Source: JAXGQD01 sp040766665
GTDB lineage: Bacteria > Bacillota > Clostridia > Saccharofermentanales > Fastidiosipilaceae
Direction: 5' to 3'
Assembly: GCA_040766665.1 (NCBI GenBank)
Contig: JAXGQD010000011.1
Span: 1 to 64,000 of the forward strand
Length of the DNA: 64,000 bases
A program made the translations under genes and the position numbers. The first letter of the stretch is position 1. Each line of letters starts with the position of its first letter. The notes under the pieces are model-generated. The model saw only the letters and a program-made list of their open reading frames with translations. It made no database searches and had not been told where the DNA came from. Of the stretch, positions 35,333 through 44,937 are shown in pieces.

Positions 35333-36696
35333 GATTAAGTCCATATAGTGGTGTAAAAAGAAAAGGAGCCATGAGCTCCTCCATTCGGTACACTTGAATT
35401 AACGAGATTCAGTGGTACAGACGAGGAGAAGACCATGACTCAATTACATTTACGTTAGGTATGGACAATTTACAAGAGTTGTTCAAAATGGGGCGCGAAG
35501 AAGCGTTTGGGAAGTTAATGGAGAATATCCTAAACCAATTTCTTTTAACGGAATCCACAGAGAAATTAGGAGCACAACCCTATGAGCGGCAAGAAGAGCG
35601 AAGCGATTACCGAAATGGTCTGAGGCATCGACAGGTTAATACCCGCATCGGAAAGCTCACTTTGGCCGTGCTAAGAACGCCTCGTAACGAAGCCTTCCAT
35701 ACGACCTTTAGCAGAAACTATCAAAGGAATGAACAAGCACTCATTGGTCTTTATGGAAATGATGGTTCACATGGTGTAGCCACCCCGAAATGTTGAGAGG
35801 ATTACAAAGAACTCTGTGGTGTGGAATTCTCCAAGTCCAATGTGTCCGAACTGTGCAAGGCATTAGACCCTTACGTTGAAAGCACAAGAACCGCCCTCTA
35901 GAAGGAGACTATCCCTTTGTTATGGCGGATGCGATGTATGTAAAGGTCCGAGAGGACCACCGGATACGCTCAAAGGCTTGCTCATGGCCATCGGCATGAA
36001 TAACGATGGTCGTAAAGAGGATCTTGGGATTTGAGGTATGTGAAAATGAAACAGCGTATCACTGGGAGCGCTTCTTTGCAGGTTAAAACAAAGAGGCTTA
36101 AAGCAGGTTGACCTGGTGACATCGGATAGCCATAAAGGTTTGGTAAGCGCCATAAAGAAAGTGTTTCAAAACGCCAGTTGGCAGCGCTGTTTTCGGTTCC
36201 ACTTCAACGAAACATCGTCAACCATGTTCCCAAACGCTACCAAGCGGGCCACAACCAGTGAACTCAGTGAGATGTTTAACGAATTAACGCAGCGCAGCGC
36301 GGGACGAAAGAATCAGATTATCGAAGAATACAAAGACATCTCTGCGAAAGCCATGCAGACGCTGGAAGAAGGTTTTCGCTTGAGGCCATGAATGTGATGT
36401 GCTTACCTGAAAACATCGCAAGAGCCTTAGGACCACCAACATTATTGAGCGAGAAAACCAGGAGTTACGCAGAAGAGAAAAAATCGTTCGCATATTCCCC
36501 AATGTCGCTTCAGTAGAGCGTTTACTTGGAGCGATTCTTTTAGATCACCATGAAAGTTGGTCCATGCTAAACCGTGTGTTCGATATGACAGAATATTTAA
36601 ATAACCGACAAACGTACAAAAATCAGATGATTGAAACGAAGTAAAAGCGGAGGTGTTACTGAATGGATCAATTTACACCACTTTATGGACTTGACT
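35333..36696 (+). mobile_element. IS256-family insertion sequence
   Basis: 1364 bp with terminal inverted repeats (TTAAGTCCATATAGTGGTGT from 35335; TCAAGTCCATAAAGTGGTGT on the other strand from 36694). Flanked by the 8-bp target duplication GAAAAGAT (35325-35332 and 36697-36704), which restores the 71-bp repeat when the element is removed. Size, ends and duplication length fit IS256. Confidence 0.9.
35435..36644 (+). pseudogene. IS256-family transposase, multiply frameshifted
   Basis: Begins MTQLH, shifts frame near 35451 (one T missing), then MDNLQELFKMGREEAFGKLM and RNGLRHRQVNTRIGKLTL, the Mutator/IS256 N-terminus. Later pieces in several frames are ADAMYVKVRE (first Asp), LVTSDSHKGLV (second Asp), and IIERENQELRRREKIVRIFP with the catalytic Glu, finishing LLGAILLDHHESW. 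At least five frame changes, so the gene cannot work as written although all catalytic residues are there. Confidence 0.8.
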
Positions 36697-36829
36697 GAAA
36701 AGATTGCCATTACCGCAATTGTTGCCCAGATTAACCAGGACGATGACCAATTTTTCGCTGGTGCTAGCCCGCTCAAGCCAGAATTGGAATTTCTGACCAA
36801 AAACCCCAACACAAGCACCCACCACAGCT

Positions 36830-37075
36830 AAAACCTAAATCTTGACCGACATCATCTATCTAGCGCTTAATTCAGCATCATTATGTGAGCAATAATCTTA
36901 TTGTTTTAATGTAATATACTGCGTCGAATTTTTGGCTGAAATGGAGAAAAAAATGACGATTGAATAGTTTGTTTGAAGTATTTACTTCTTTGGCATAGTC
37001 TATTAAGTGAATCAGTAAAAAAAGATTCATTAAACGAGTGAAACAAGTCGTGAATAATTAAGGATGCGGGTGAGT
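36830..37075. promoter_or_regulatory. Leader of the flavin oxidoreductase gene
   Basis: AT-rich, no gene. GAAGTA-TT-TACTTC (36975-36988) is a perfect palindrome and TGAATC/GATTCA (37008-37013, 37024-37029) another dyad; both could be operators. TAATAT near 36912 is a possible -10. Confidence 0.35.
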
Positions 37076-39187
37076 ATGATGGAAAAACAATTGGAAGCGC
37101 TGTTTACGCCATGGAAAATTGCTGATTGCGAGATTAAGAATCGTATTGTGATGACCTCAATGGGTGGAACCAATTTACTGGGCTGGATGGAGAAAAACCA
37201 CTTTGATAAAGCCGGCGCACGTTTTATAAAAAAAGTCGCCGAAAACAATGTCGGTCTGGTTTTGCCGGGTTGCCAGCCGGTTTATAATCCCATGTTCGGT
37301 CAGTGGCTACATAAAAATAAAAAGATGTACCGCGACTTAAAAGAGTGGCTACCGGAGTTCCATAAAACAGGAGCTAAGTTGTTTGTCCAATTGACAGCGG
37401 GTTTTGGCAGATCTTTTACCATATCGCATCTGATGGAAATGCTTTATACCAATCCTGTTTTACGTTTCCTCTCAAAACCGGCGATGGACTTGGATCGCAT
37501 CACGGCCTCTGCCAGCCCCTCTCCGAATCGCTGGTCGGATAAGGTGCCTTCGAGGGAAATGACTGTTGCTGAGATTGAAGAGATGATTGAGGCTTTTGCC
37601 AAAACAGCCAAACTGCTGCAAGAGGCAGGCGTTGACGGTGTCGAGATTCATGCGGTGCATGAAGGCTATCTGCTGGATCAATTTACACTTAAGTATGTCA
37701 ATAAACGTACGGATGAATATGGGGGCAGTCTGGAAAATCGCTATCGTTTTGCCGCTGAAATCGTTAAGGCAATTAAGCGTGAATGTGGCAAAAGTTTCCC
37801 GGTTTCTCTACGCTACAGTGTCTTGTCAAAAACCAAAGATTTTAGGCAGGGTGCTTTGCCCGGAGAAAGCTATATCGAAGTCGGACGAGATATGGCGGAA
37901 TCTGAAATTGCGGTTAAGTATTTACAAGACGCCGGCTACGACATGCTTAATTGCGACAATGGCACTTACGATGCCTGGTATTGGGCGCATCCGCCCATCT
38001 ACATGCCAGAGAACTGTAATTTAGCCGACGTCCAGCACATTAAGAAATTTGTGGATATTCCTGTGGTGGTGGCCGGACGCATGGACCCTTATGTGGGGGC
38101 GCAAGCCGTTGCAGAGGGCACGCTTGATGCGGTGGGTTTTGCCAGAAACTTTTTGGCTGATCAGGAATGGGTGACGAAACTGATTGAGGGTAGGACAAAG
38201 GACATTCGCCCCTGCATTCTTTGTCATAATGCCTGTTTTAATATGAGTCACTATCAGGGTGTCGCGAATGACCAGGATTTGCATGACAGTTTGGGCCTGA
38301 GTCGTTGTGCCGTCAATGCGGAGACCATGCAATGGGATGAACACTACATCGAAAAAACCACAAAACCTAAACGCATCCATATTGTGGGTGGCGGCATCTC
38401 GGGGGGATGGAAGCCGCGCGAGTGCTGAGTTTGAGAGGGCGCAAGCGGTGATTTATGAAAAAGAAGCCGTATTGGGCGGGGTGTTTATTGCGCTGCTACC
38501 GAGTCCTATAAGCAAAGGCTAAGAGATTTGCTTGATTGGTACCGCAGACAGATGGATGTCTTAGGTGTCGAAGTTCAGCTCAACACGGAGATTAGTCCTG
38601 AACATGACTTTGGCAGCGATCCGGTAATTATTGCCAGCGGTGCGCAAGCCCTTGTTCTGCATCAGGTTCCCGGTTTTGGCAAAAGCATCGAAGCCATCGA
38701 TTTCCTATCCGGGGCCACAGTCGGCGAAACGGTGGCGGTCATTGGTGGCAGCCTAACCGGTAGCGAAATAGCCTATGAGCTAGCCTTGCAGGGCAAAAAA
38801 CCCTTCATTGTGGAAATGAAAAATGACTTAATCGCCCAGAAAGGTGTTTGTCTCGCTAACAGCTCATATCTGCGAGAATGGTTCGCCTTACATCAAGTCC
38901 CGGTGTACCTGAATAGTATCCTGGAGGGTATTAAAGATCGACAAGATGATCCAGAAGACCGGCAGGCAAGTATGCCAGTTCAGGAAAAACCACTCACGGT
39001 TGTATTCCGCAATAGTAAAGGCGAACTTGAGGAACGAGACTGTGACTCGGTGATTTCCTGTATTGGTTATAAAGCCAATCCCATAATGCAAAAAGCTAGG
39101 AATCGTTATTTGGTTGGAGATTGCCATGACGTGGGCAATATGAGAACCGTCATTTGGCGAGCTTATCAAGTCGCAATGAAGATTTAG
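37076..39187 (+). pseudogene. Old-yellow-enzyme-type FMN/FeS/FAD oxidoreductase, frameshifted
   Basis: Two-domain flavoenzyme like 2-enoate reductase, dienoyl-CoA reductase and BaiCD/BaiH. The N-terminal barrel has IKNRIVMTSMGG, VEIHAVHEGYLLDQF and TDEYGGSLENRYRF; CILCHNACF supplies cysteines for a 4Fe-4S cluster; IHIVGGGISG begins the FAD domain. Three or four single-base shifts at G-runs near 38400, 38449 and 38492 break it, after which LLDWYRRQMDVLGVEV continues to VGDCHDVGNMRTVIWRAY and the proper end. It lies just before aconitase X and may share its pathway. Substrate unknown. Confidence 0.75.
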
Positions 39188-39245
39188 GGAGGCTTTTGCC
39201 ACTATATAAATGTTAGACGTCTTGCAAATAAAGTGGAGGGAAGAG

Positions 39246-40517
39246 ATGAAACTAAGTCTAGAAGAAAAAGCGATATTGGCTGGGGACTCCGGTCCGGTTA
39301 TGGCAAAAATTATGCAAACCCTCGTGCGATACGGTGAGCTTTTCGGTGCAGAGAAACTGGTCCCCGTGACCAGCGAGTACGGGCATTTAGTCACCAGTTT
39401 TGGCCTAGGTGTTATCGCCCCGGTCTATGAGCTGATGGATGAAATCATCGCATCCGGGATTAGCGCGAAGCAAAAGTTCTCCATGGATCCCAGGCCTCTG
39501 GATCCAAAGGTGCCCAAGGGGCTCATACAAAATCTGGTGTTCAAAAAGTTTATGTATTCCAAGCAAGAACAGTACGAAAAGCAAATGGAAAAAATCGGCT
39601 TGCTTAATGATCGTGCCTTCACTTGCGCAGCCTACTTTGACGAAGTTGGTAACACGCCCAAGCGCGGGGACATTTTAAGCTGGGCTGAATCTTCAGCTGT
39701 GGTCTATGCCAATTCCGTCTTAGGTGCCCGCTGTAACCGAAATTCCGGCATCATTGAGCTTTTCGGCTCCATCCTCGGTTTAGTGCCGTATTTTGGCCTT
39801 TTGACGGATGAGGGACGGAAAGCAAAGTGGAAAATTCAGCTGGAGCTTTCCGAGCTACCCAATGCCCAGGTTTTAGGCAGCGCCATCGGTATGAAAGTCA
39901 TGGAAGATGTGCCTTATGTCTTTGGTCTCGACAAGTTTCTGGGACAGGCATTGAATGAAGAGAACAAAACCTACTTGAAAAATTTCGGAGCGGCAACGGC
40001 TTCCAATGGCGCCGTCGGGCTCTACCATATCGATCACTTAACTCCTGAGGCCAAGGACTTTGGTGAGCAATTGATTCTTCCCGATGCTCAAACCTATGTC
40101 ATCGACGATGCCGAATTGGCCAGGGTCGTCAAGTCTTACCCGGTGATGTGGAAAGACCGTGAAGCACAGGCTAAACTCTGCTTTATCGGCTGCCCTCACG
40201 CTACACTCGCCGAAACGACGCAGTGGATTCAGAAAATTGCTGCGGGTTTAGATAAACACGGCAAAACCAAAGTCCAAATTAAAACCGTCATTACCACAGC
40301 TCCTGATGTCTTGACCGCATTCGAAAAAACAGCGGAAGCGGAATTGGCTAATAAACTGGGCATCGTGGTCAGTTATATTTGCCCCTTAATGTACATGAAC
40401 AACCCACTCAGCGAGAAGATGCCAGTCATTACCAATTCCAACAAGCTGCGCACCTACTCCAGCAGTCGTTTTTATGAAGACGCAGAGATTCTTAAACAAA
40501 TTGTCGGAGCTAAGTGA
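39246..40517 (+). CDS. Aconitase X catalytic (large) subunit
   Basis: 424-residue aconitase X (former DUF521) large subunit. LSLEEKAILAGDSGPVMAKI, YGELFGAEKLVPV, GARCNRNSG and CFIGCPHATLAE are family landmarks. Characterised members dehydrate cis-3-hydroxy-L-proline in bacteria or mevalonate 5-phosphate in archaea, using an FeS or Fe centre. GGAGGGAAGAG precedes the ATG. The swivel subunit follows after 84 bp and the flavin oxidoreductase precedes it by 58 bp. Canonical GARTNREGG is altered to GARCNRNSG, so substrate may differ from characterised enzymes. Confidence 0.85.
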   Translation: MKLSLEEKAILAGDSGPVMAKIMQTLVRYGELFGAEKLVPVTSEYGHLVTSFGLGVIAPVYELMDEIIASGISAKQKFSMDPRPLDPKVPKGLIQNLVFKKFMYSKQEQYEKQMEKIGLLNDRAFTCAAYFDEVGNTPKRGDILSWAESSAVVYANSVLGARCNRNSGIIELFGSILGLVPYFGLLTDEGRKAKWKIQLELSELPNAQVLGSAIGMKVMEDVPYVFGLDKFLGQALNEENKTYLKNFGAATASNGAVGLYHIDHLTPEAKDFGEQLILPDAQTYVIDDAELARVVKSYPVMWKDREAQAKLCFIGCPHATLAETTQWIQKIAAGLDKHGKTKVQIKTVITTAPDVLTAFEKTAEAELANKLGIVVSYICPLMYMNNPLSEKMPVITNSNKLRTYSSSRFYEDAEILKQIVGAK

Positions 40518-40601
40518 TTTTTATTAAGGCATTCAGAATTCTTAATGACAGTAATTCGTTAGGGTTTTATTATTAAACGCTATACAAATGGGAGGTCAAT
40601 C

Positions 40602-41042
40602 ATGCGTACATTTAAGGGAAGAGTTGTCGTGCCGGGACGTGCAGAAGCAGAAGCGCTCGTTTCGCGGCAAGGATTTAATACTTTAGCAAGCTATCAAAAG
40701 AGTTTTCTGATTGGGGATAAGAAGGCGAGCTGCAGTGACCAAAATAATCCTGATATTTACAAGAAACCTTTAGCGGGTGTTGCACTGTGTTTGCCGCAAA
40801 CCATCGGTTCAACGACCGGTGGAATGATTCTTTACACCGCTGCTGCTTATGGGCGTCAGCCTGCTTGCCTGCTTTTTTCCGAACCTATCGACTCACTGGC
40901 TGCTGCCGGCGCATTACTGGTCGACATTTGGACAGAGGCGACAATGCCAACGGTTGACAGTCTAGGATCAGAATTTTTGGAGTATGTACAAAGCGGTATG
41001 ACCATCAGCATCGAGCCGGATGGGGTTGTGAACGTTACTTAG
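40602..41042 (+). CDS. Aconitase X swivel (small) subunit
   Basis: 146-residue DUF126 swivelling domain that completes aconitase X. FKGRVVVPGRAEAEALVS is the usual start, LAGVALCLPQTIGSTTGG the conserved core (GS-T-G loop that carries a catalytic serine), and PACLLFSEPIDSLAAAGALL the distal motif. GGGAGG precedes the ATG. It ends at a strong terminator, so oxidoreductase, large subunit and small subunit look like one operon. Confidence 0.85.
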   Translation: MRTFKGRVVVPGRAEAEALVSRQGFNTLASYQKSFLIGDKKASCSDQNNPDIYKKPLAGVALCLPQTIGSTTGGMILYTAAAYGRQPACLLFSEPIDSLAAAGALLVDIWTEATMPTVDSLGSEFLEYVQSGMTISIEPDGVVNVT

Positions 41043-41068
41043 ATTGTTCAAGATTACTTGAAGTGCTT

Positions 41069-41101
41069 AGGACAGGTCGCTTTGGCGGCTTGTTCTTTTT
41101 T
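41069..41101 (+). terminator. Intrinsic terminator of the aconitase X operon
   Basis: A 12-bp stem with G-U pairs (AGGACAGGTCGC / GCGGCTTGTTCT), TTTG loop, then TTTTT. Confidence 0.85.
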
Positions 41102-41144
41102 GAGCAAATGAAGATTAAACATTAGTGAAAAATAGATTTCAACA

Positions 41145-41173
41145 TTGACATCAGTTATAGACTGTTATATGCT
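41145..41173 (+). promoter_or_regulatory. Promoter of the GntR-ABC operon
   Basis: TTGACA (41145-41150), 17-bp spacer, TATGCT (41168-41173). TTATAGACTGTTATA beside it may be part of the GntR operator. Confidence 0.65.
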
Positions 41174-41198
41174 GTTACATATCAAGGAGGAAGAGCCA

Positions 41199-41585
41199 TT
41201 GAAAATCATTCTTGTTTCCGGAAGCAGCATTCCTATATTTGAACAAATCATGAATGCGATTAAAGAAGAGATACTAAATGGAACACTGACAGGAGGGGAG
41301 CAGCTCCCATCCGTAAGAGAATTATCTAAAGAATTGAAAGTCAGTATTTTGACTGTTAAAAAATCCTATGACCACTTAGAAATGGAAGGCTTTATCACGA
41401 CCAGGCAAGGCTTAGGTAGCTTTGTTGTCGATGATCACGCCGAATTAATGAAAGAAGAAAAACAAAAAGAGCTCGAATCCAATTTACTGACAGCCATACG
41501 CTTATCTCAAGAACTGGAGATAGAGAAATCAAAATTTATTGAGCTACTAGACTATTTATACGAGGAAGTAAAAAATGATCGCTGA
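41199..41585 (+). CDS. GntR-family regulator (YtrA type)
   Basis: About 128 residues: an N-terminal winged helix (IFEQIMNAIKEEILNGTL, LPSVRELSKELKVSILTVKK, EGFITTRQGLGSFV) and a short helical tail without a ligand domain, which is the YtrA subgroup that controls ABC transporter operons. The start is TTG with AAGGAGG 8 bp upstream. It overlaps the next gene by 11 bp. Confidence 0.88.
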   Translation: MKIILVSGSSIPIFEQIMNAIKEEILNGTLTGGEQLPSVRELSKELKVSILTVKKSYDHLEMEGFITTRQGLGSFVVDDHAELMKEEKQKELESNLLTAIRLSQELEIEKSKFIELLDYLYEEVKNDR

Positions 41586-42418
41586 ACTTTCAATACATGA
41601 TTTAAGCAAAAAATATGAGACCTTTCAGCTTGAAAATGTGTCATTTCAAATTCCAAAAGGCTACATTACCGGTTTCATCGGACGAAACGGCTCCGGTAAA
41701 ACGACCACAATCAAATCAATCTTGCAGCTGATTCATTATGAAGGACTCATTTCTTTCGACGACCGGCCAATGCAGCTGGGTGATTTGCAGGATATCGGCG
41801 TCATCATGGATGAACCTTTATTGGCAAAAGACTGGGACATGAACCTGGTCAACCAAGCCATGAAAATCGGCTACAAAAAATGGCACGAGCAGGACTTTTT
41901 TGCCTACCTCGAACGATTTAACATCGATAAAAAACTCAAAGTCAAAGAACTTTCCCGAGGCATGAAAATCAAACTCATGCTCTCCATCGCTCTCTCTCAC
42001 GAGGCGCATTTGCTCATCCTGGATGAACCCACCAGCGGCTTGGATCCGGATATGCGAGACGAGTTGATGGATATCCTGAAGCAATTCGTCGAAGACGAAA
42101 ATCACACCGTTCTCTTTTCCACACACATCACCTCTGACTTAGAACAAATCGCTGACTTCATTGTTTTTATCGATAAAGGAAAGCTCGTGCGCTTTGAAAG
42201 TGTAGAGGCATTATTGGAAGCGTTCCAAAATCATAGGGACAAAGGAAGAGGTGGATCAAGTCAAACCAGAACTAATCTTAGGCAGAAAAAGATACATCCA
42301 TTGTCAGTGGGAAATATTAGTGGAAAAATCCTCATCCACCCATATCCCAGAACCACTAATCCAAGACCAATTGAACTTGGATAAGCTGCTGATTCTATAC
42401 GGAAGGAAACAGAAATGA
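41575..42418 (+). pseudogene. ABC transporter ATP-binding protein, late frameshift
   Basis: ATPase of an ABC exporter. Walker A is GRNGSGKTT, signature LSRGMKIKL, Walker B LLILDEPTSG, with the H-loop STHITSDL, all intact. Near 42224 the frame changes; the better frame continues KIIGTKEEVDQVKPEL and ends at 42418 overlapping the permease start (ATGA), the normal coupling for this family. As written it would instead end at 42384 with an unlike tail, and could still be functional. Confidence 0.8.
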
Positions 42419-43066
42419 ACAAAATATTGAAAATGACAAAGCTTGATATTCTATCAATCCGCCCCTATTTAACGATGAAAAACTTTATCATCTTTTTCGC
42501 GCTGGGTGTTTTCTATTCAATCATCAGCAAGAACCCTTACATCACGGTCGCGATGTTTTCAATCGGGGCTTTGTTGTATAGCACCTATCCGTTTTTGGTT
42601 GGTGATGAAGCAGGCATTGATTCCCTCTATAAAATCTTTGGTTTCTCTGCAGATGTAGTCAAAGGTCGATTCCTAACAGGCGCGTTCATTATTGTCGCAT
42701 TAACTTTAATCGGCGTTTTGTTTTCCGTAATTGCTGCGACGTTCATGAAGATTTCCATCGATTGGCTGATGATTCTGACCGCCATCAACCACAATCATGA
42801 TTACGACTCTCATTATGAGCTTGGAATATCCATTATTCTTCAAGTTGGGTTATACCAAAGGCAAATTAATCGCTAGCTTCCCATACTTACTGGTGACCAT
42901 CGTCGTTATTGGCACCTCATTGTTTCCGGACATCGTTAAGCCCATCTTTGGATTTTTCTCGAAGCACCAAGAAATCCTCATCGTCGCATTAGCCGCAGTG
43001 TGGCTAGTGGTCATCATCGGATCGATTCTTTTGTCTGAGCGGTGGTATAGAAGAAGGGAATTTTAG
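42415..43066 (+). pseudogene. ABC-2 type permease, frameshifted
   Basis: Membrane partner of the preceding ATPase, about 216 residues with six helices (LTMKNFIIFFALGVFYSII, GAFIIVALTLIGVLFSVIA, then LIASFPYLLVTIVVIGTSLF). The frame shifts near 42790 in DNA coding ...MILTAI, and the rest reads MITTLIMSLEYPLFFKLGY. Joined, it is a normal YtrC/ABC2_membrane_2-type permease. Substrate unknown; a short GntR-ABC operon of this form often answers cell-envelope antibiotics. Confidence 0.75.
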
Positions 43067-43071
43067 GGAGA

Positions 43072-43103
43072 AATTTCGGAAAGAATACGAAATTAATTTT
43101 TTT
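43072..43103 (+). terminator. Intrinsic terminator of the GntR-ABC operon
   Basis: AATTTCG (43072-43078) pairs with CGAAATT (43088-43094), then AA and TTTTTTT. Confidence 0.8.
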
Positions 43104-43149
43104 AGCAGGTGATTCCATAGAATATTCGATGAAGTACCGTGATTATTGC

Positions 43150-43178
43150 TTTACAGGAAAGATTCATTCGTATATAGC
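43150..43178 (+). promoter_or_regulatory. Promoter before the antitoxin remnant
   Basis: TTTACA (43150-43155), 17-bp spacer, TATAGC (43173-43178), followed at once by the palindrome TACATGTA, a possible operator. Confidence 0.5.
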
Positions 43179-43212
43179 AGTACATGTAATACAATCAGAA
43201 AGGGCTGTTTTA

Positions 43213-43305
43213 ATGCGTACAATTTCTTGTCGCCTTAATGATGAGGAAGCAAAGCTTGTTCAAGCGTATGTGGACGTTCATAATCTCAATTATTTAATCC
43301 ACTAA
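43213..43305 (+). pseudogene. Ribbon-helix-helix antitoxin fragment
   Basis: MRTISCRLNDEEAKLVQAYV is the beginning of RHH/DUF6290-type antitoxins (beta strand, then RLNDEE). It stops after 30 codons where a full protein has about 75; decayed codons downstream fit the missing part. No toxin gene (RelE/ParE) remains. It probably marks a lost toxin-antitoxin locus. Confidence 0.5.
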
Positions 43306-43586
43306 ATTGAATGAATCTCTTTTAATCGATTCCTTAGGCATATTGAAAGAATTCAAGCAATATAAATCCAACGAGAGTGCTACTATGGGATGGAGGCTTA
43401 CTACGGTTAAGCGCATCCCTCGAATGCTTCGTTAAGTTCAAGGAAGCACAGAAGTAGGCAAGTAAATCTCGATGAACCGTAGATCGCCTTCATAAAAAAA
43501 GAAGGGTTTTTGTCTCATGGGCTTTGATTGGATTAGAGAGATTGTCGTTTTCGATAAATATAAAGTGTAGAAGAGGAAGCTAGATT

Positions 43587-43946
43587 ATGGAAAAATATCC
43601 GGAGCTATTTACAACGGAAAAGTTTACAGGCCTAGAGAAAATGCTCTATTATTTCTTTTATTTGCTGCTTATTTATTTCGGTACAATCGTCATTGCTGAT
43701 GTGTTTTTCTATCAACTCCTTAACTTTACGTTCGAGGTGAATCATTTTGCCATCAATCGATATCTTTTTTATGCGCTCTTGTTACCTCTCGGCGCTACCG
43801 CGCTCCTTTATGAACGCTCTCTTCGAAAAAAATATCGGCTGTCATCCGAGCACAGTGCCAAGCATTCAAAGCGTTTAAAACTCATCTGCATACCCGTTGT
43901 TTTGCTGGGGCTTGTATCTGGGGTTTTTATTAAGTTAGTTAGCTAG
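43587..43946 (+). CDS. Small membrane protein of unknown function
   Basis: 119 residues with three predicted helices (MLYYFFYLLLIYFGTIVIA, YLFYALLLPLGATALLY, LICIPVVLLGLVSGVFI) separated by a basic, Ser/Lys-rich loop. Not recognised. AGAGGAAG precedes the ATG. Lies between a decayed antitoxin locus and the SdpI-like gene. Confidence 0.55.
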   Translation: MEKYPELFTTEKFTGLEKMLYYFFYLLLIYFGTIVIADVFFYQLLNFTFEVNHFAINRYLFYALLLPLGATALLYERSLRKKYRLSSEHSAKHSKRLKLICIPVVLLGLVSGVFIKLVS

Positions 43947-44107
43947 GCAAATAGTAAAAATAGATATGGGTGAGGGTTGGCTAGTATTTCTCATATAGCT
44001 CATCAAGCAACATCTCTTACCTCACATTCCACAATATTGAATTGCATGAATTCCGGGATAGCTTTTTCTAAGACACTCCTAAGAAGTGAATATTTGAAGG
44101 TATTGTT

Positions 44108-44680
44108 ATGATTCGAAAGCTGCTACTAATTCTCTCACTGATTGCACTTGTCATAAGTCATTTCGTAGAGTCTGCGCCCATGATTCTTGGACTAAATGTA
44201 TTCGTGATAGTGGGATTAGGTTTGGCCTTTGTTTCACTGCTTCTGACAATGTTAACGCCATCACATCATGCGGGAGAGAGTAACAGTCGCGGCACGCTTA
44301 TTTACTTTGGCGTTATGGCTATTGCAACCATTGTTATTGTAATTCTGGCCGTACAGTATCTACCCAATATGAACGATATTGAATCCGGCAAAAGAATTGC
44401 TTTGCCACTGACCTGTGCCAGCATGCTCGCGATTGGGTTTGGTGCCAAACACATAAAGATGAACCGTTATTTGGGTTTGAGAATGCCTTGGCTTTATCTT
44501 AGTGAAGCACGCTGGGATGCAGCTCATATTTGCCTGTATCATATCTCCTTACCATTGACGGTAATTTACGCGGCTGTTGCTTTTTCTGCACCTGCATCAA
44601 GTCTGGCAAGTATTTCGATCATTGCCTTGATCTTGTGGATTGCCATACCCAGTGTTTATCCGCTTTTGAAGAAGATTTGA
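44108..44680 (+). CDS. SdpI-family membrane protein
   Basis: 190 residues, six helices. The motif KHIKMNRYLGLRMPWLYLSE then ARWDAAH is the SdpI C-terminal signature; SdpI of Bacillus gives immunity to a killing toxin and senses it. No sdpC-like toxin gene or SdpR repressor is seen here. Only the weak GAAGG site precedes the ATG. Function as an immunity protein is plausible, not shown. Confidence 0.75.
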   Translation: MIRKLLLILSLIALVISHFVESAPMILGLNVFVIVGLGLAFVSLLLTMLTPSHHAGESNSRGTLIYFGVMAIATIVIVILAVQYLPNMNDIESGKRIALPLTCASMLAIGFGAKHIKMNRYLGLRMPWLYLSEARWDAAHICLYHISLPLTVIYAAVAFSAPASSLASISIIALILWIAIPSVYPLLKKI

Positions 44681-44937
44681 GCAAAGAAGCAATACTTAAA
44701 CTTTTTTGTGTCATATGGAAAGAAGGCTTTAATTCAGTCAACTATTATTACTATCCATTGTTTATCCGAAAAGAAATTCATCTAAATCGACCAAGGCTTC
44801 TTTCAGTTCTGAATCTTTCTCCTGCTTGTGCCGACGGACTTTGTCCAAGAAATTGCCGAGATAAAATGTCCATCAATAGCCGATAACATTGTCCATGGTA
44901 CAGCATGAAGAAAGCGACCCAGAGATCGCCTTCCTAA

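Larger units (their letters stand above)
35018..36790. repeat. Array of 71-bp repeats split by an IS256 element
   Basis: Units begin TGGCCAAT or similar at 35018, 35089, 35159, 35230 and 35301; units 3 and 4 are identical over 71 bp. The fifth is interrupted at 35333 and resumes at 36697; a sixth starts near 36744. Units 1 and 2 hold a hairpin, GTCCCAG-N6-CTGGGA. The array has no coding frame of note and occupies the gene-free stretch between tetR and the flavin enzyme, apart from the insertion sequence. Confidence 0.85.
43104..43586. other. Gene-poor stretch with antitoxin remnant
   Basis: About 480 bp. A promoter-like site and a 30-codon antitoxin fragment lie at its start. Beyond 43306 short frames with decayed coding character are seen (LLIDSLGILKEFKQYK near 43315-43365), likely the rest of that antitoxin. 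CCTTC/GAAGG then GTTTTT near 43487-43511 is a weak terminator. Confidence 0.45.
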
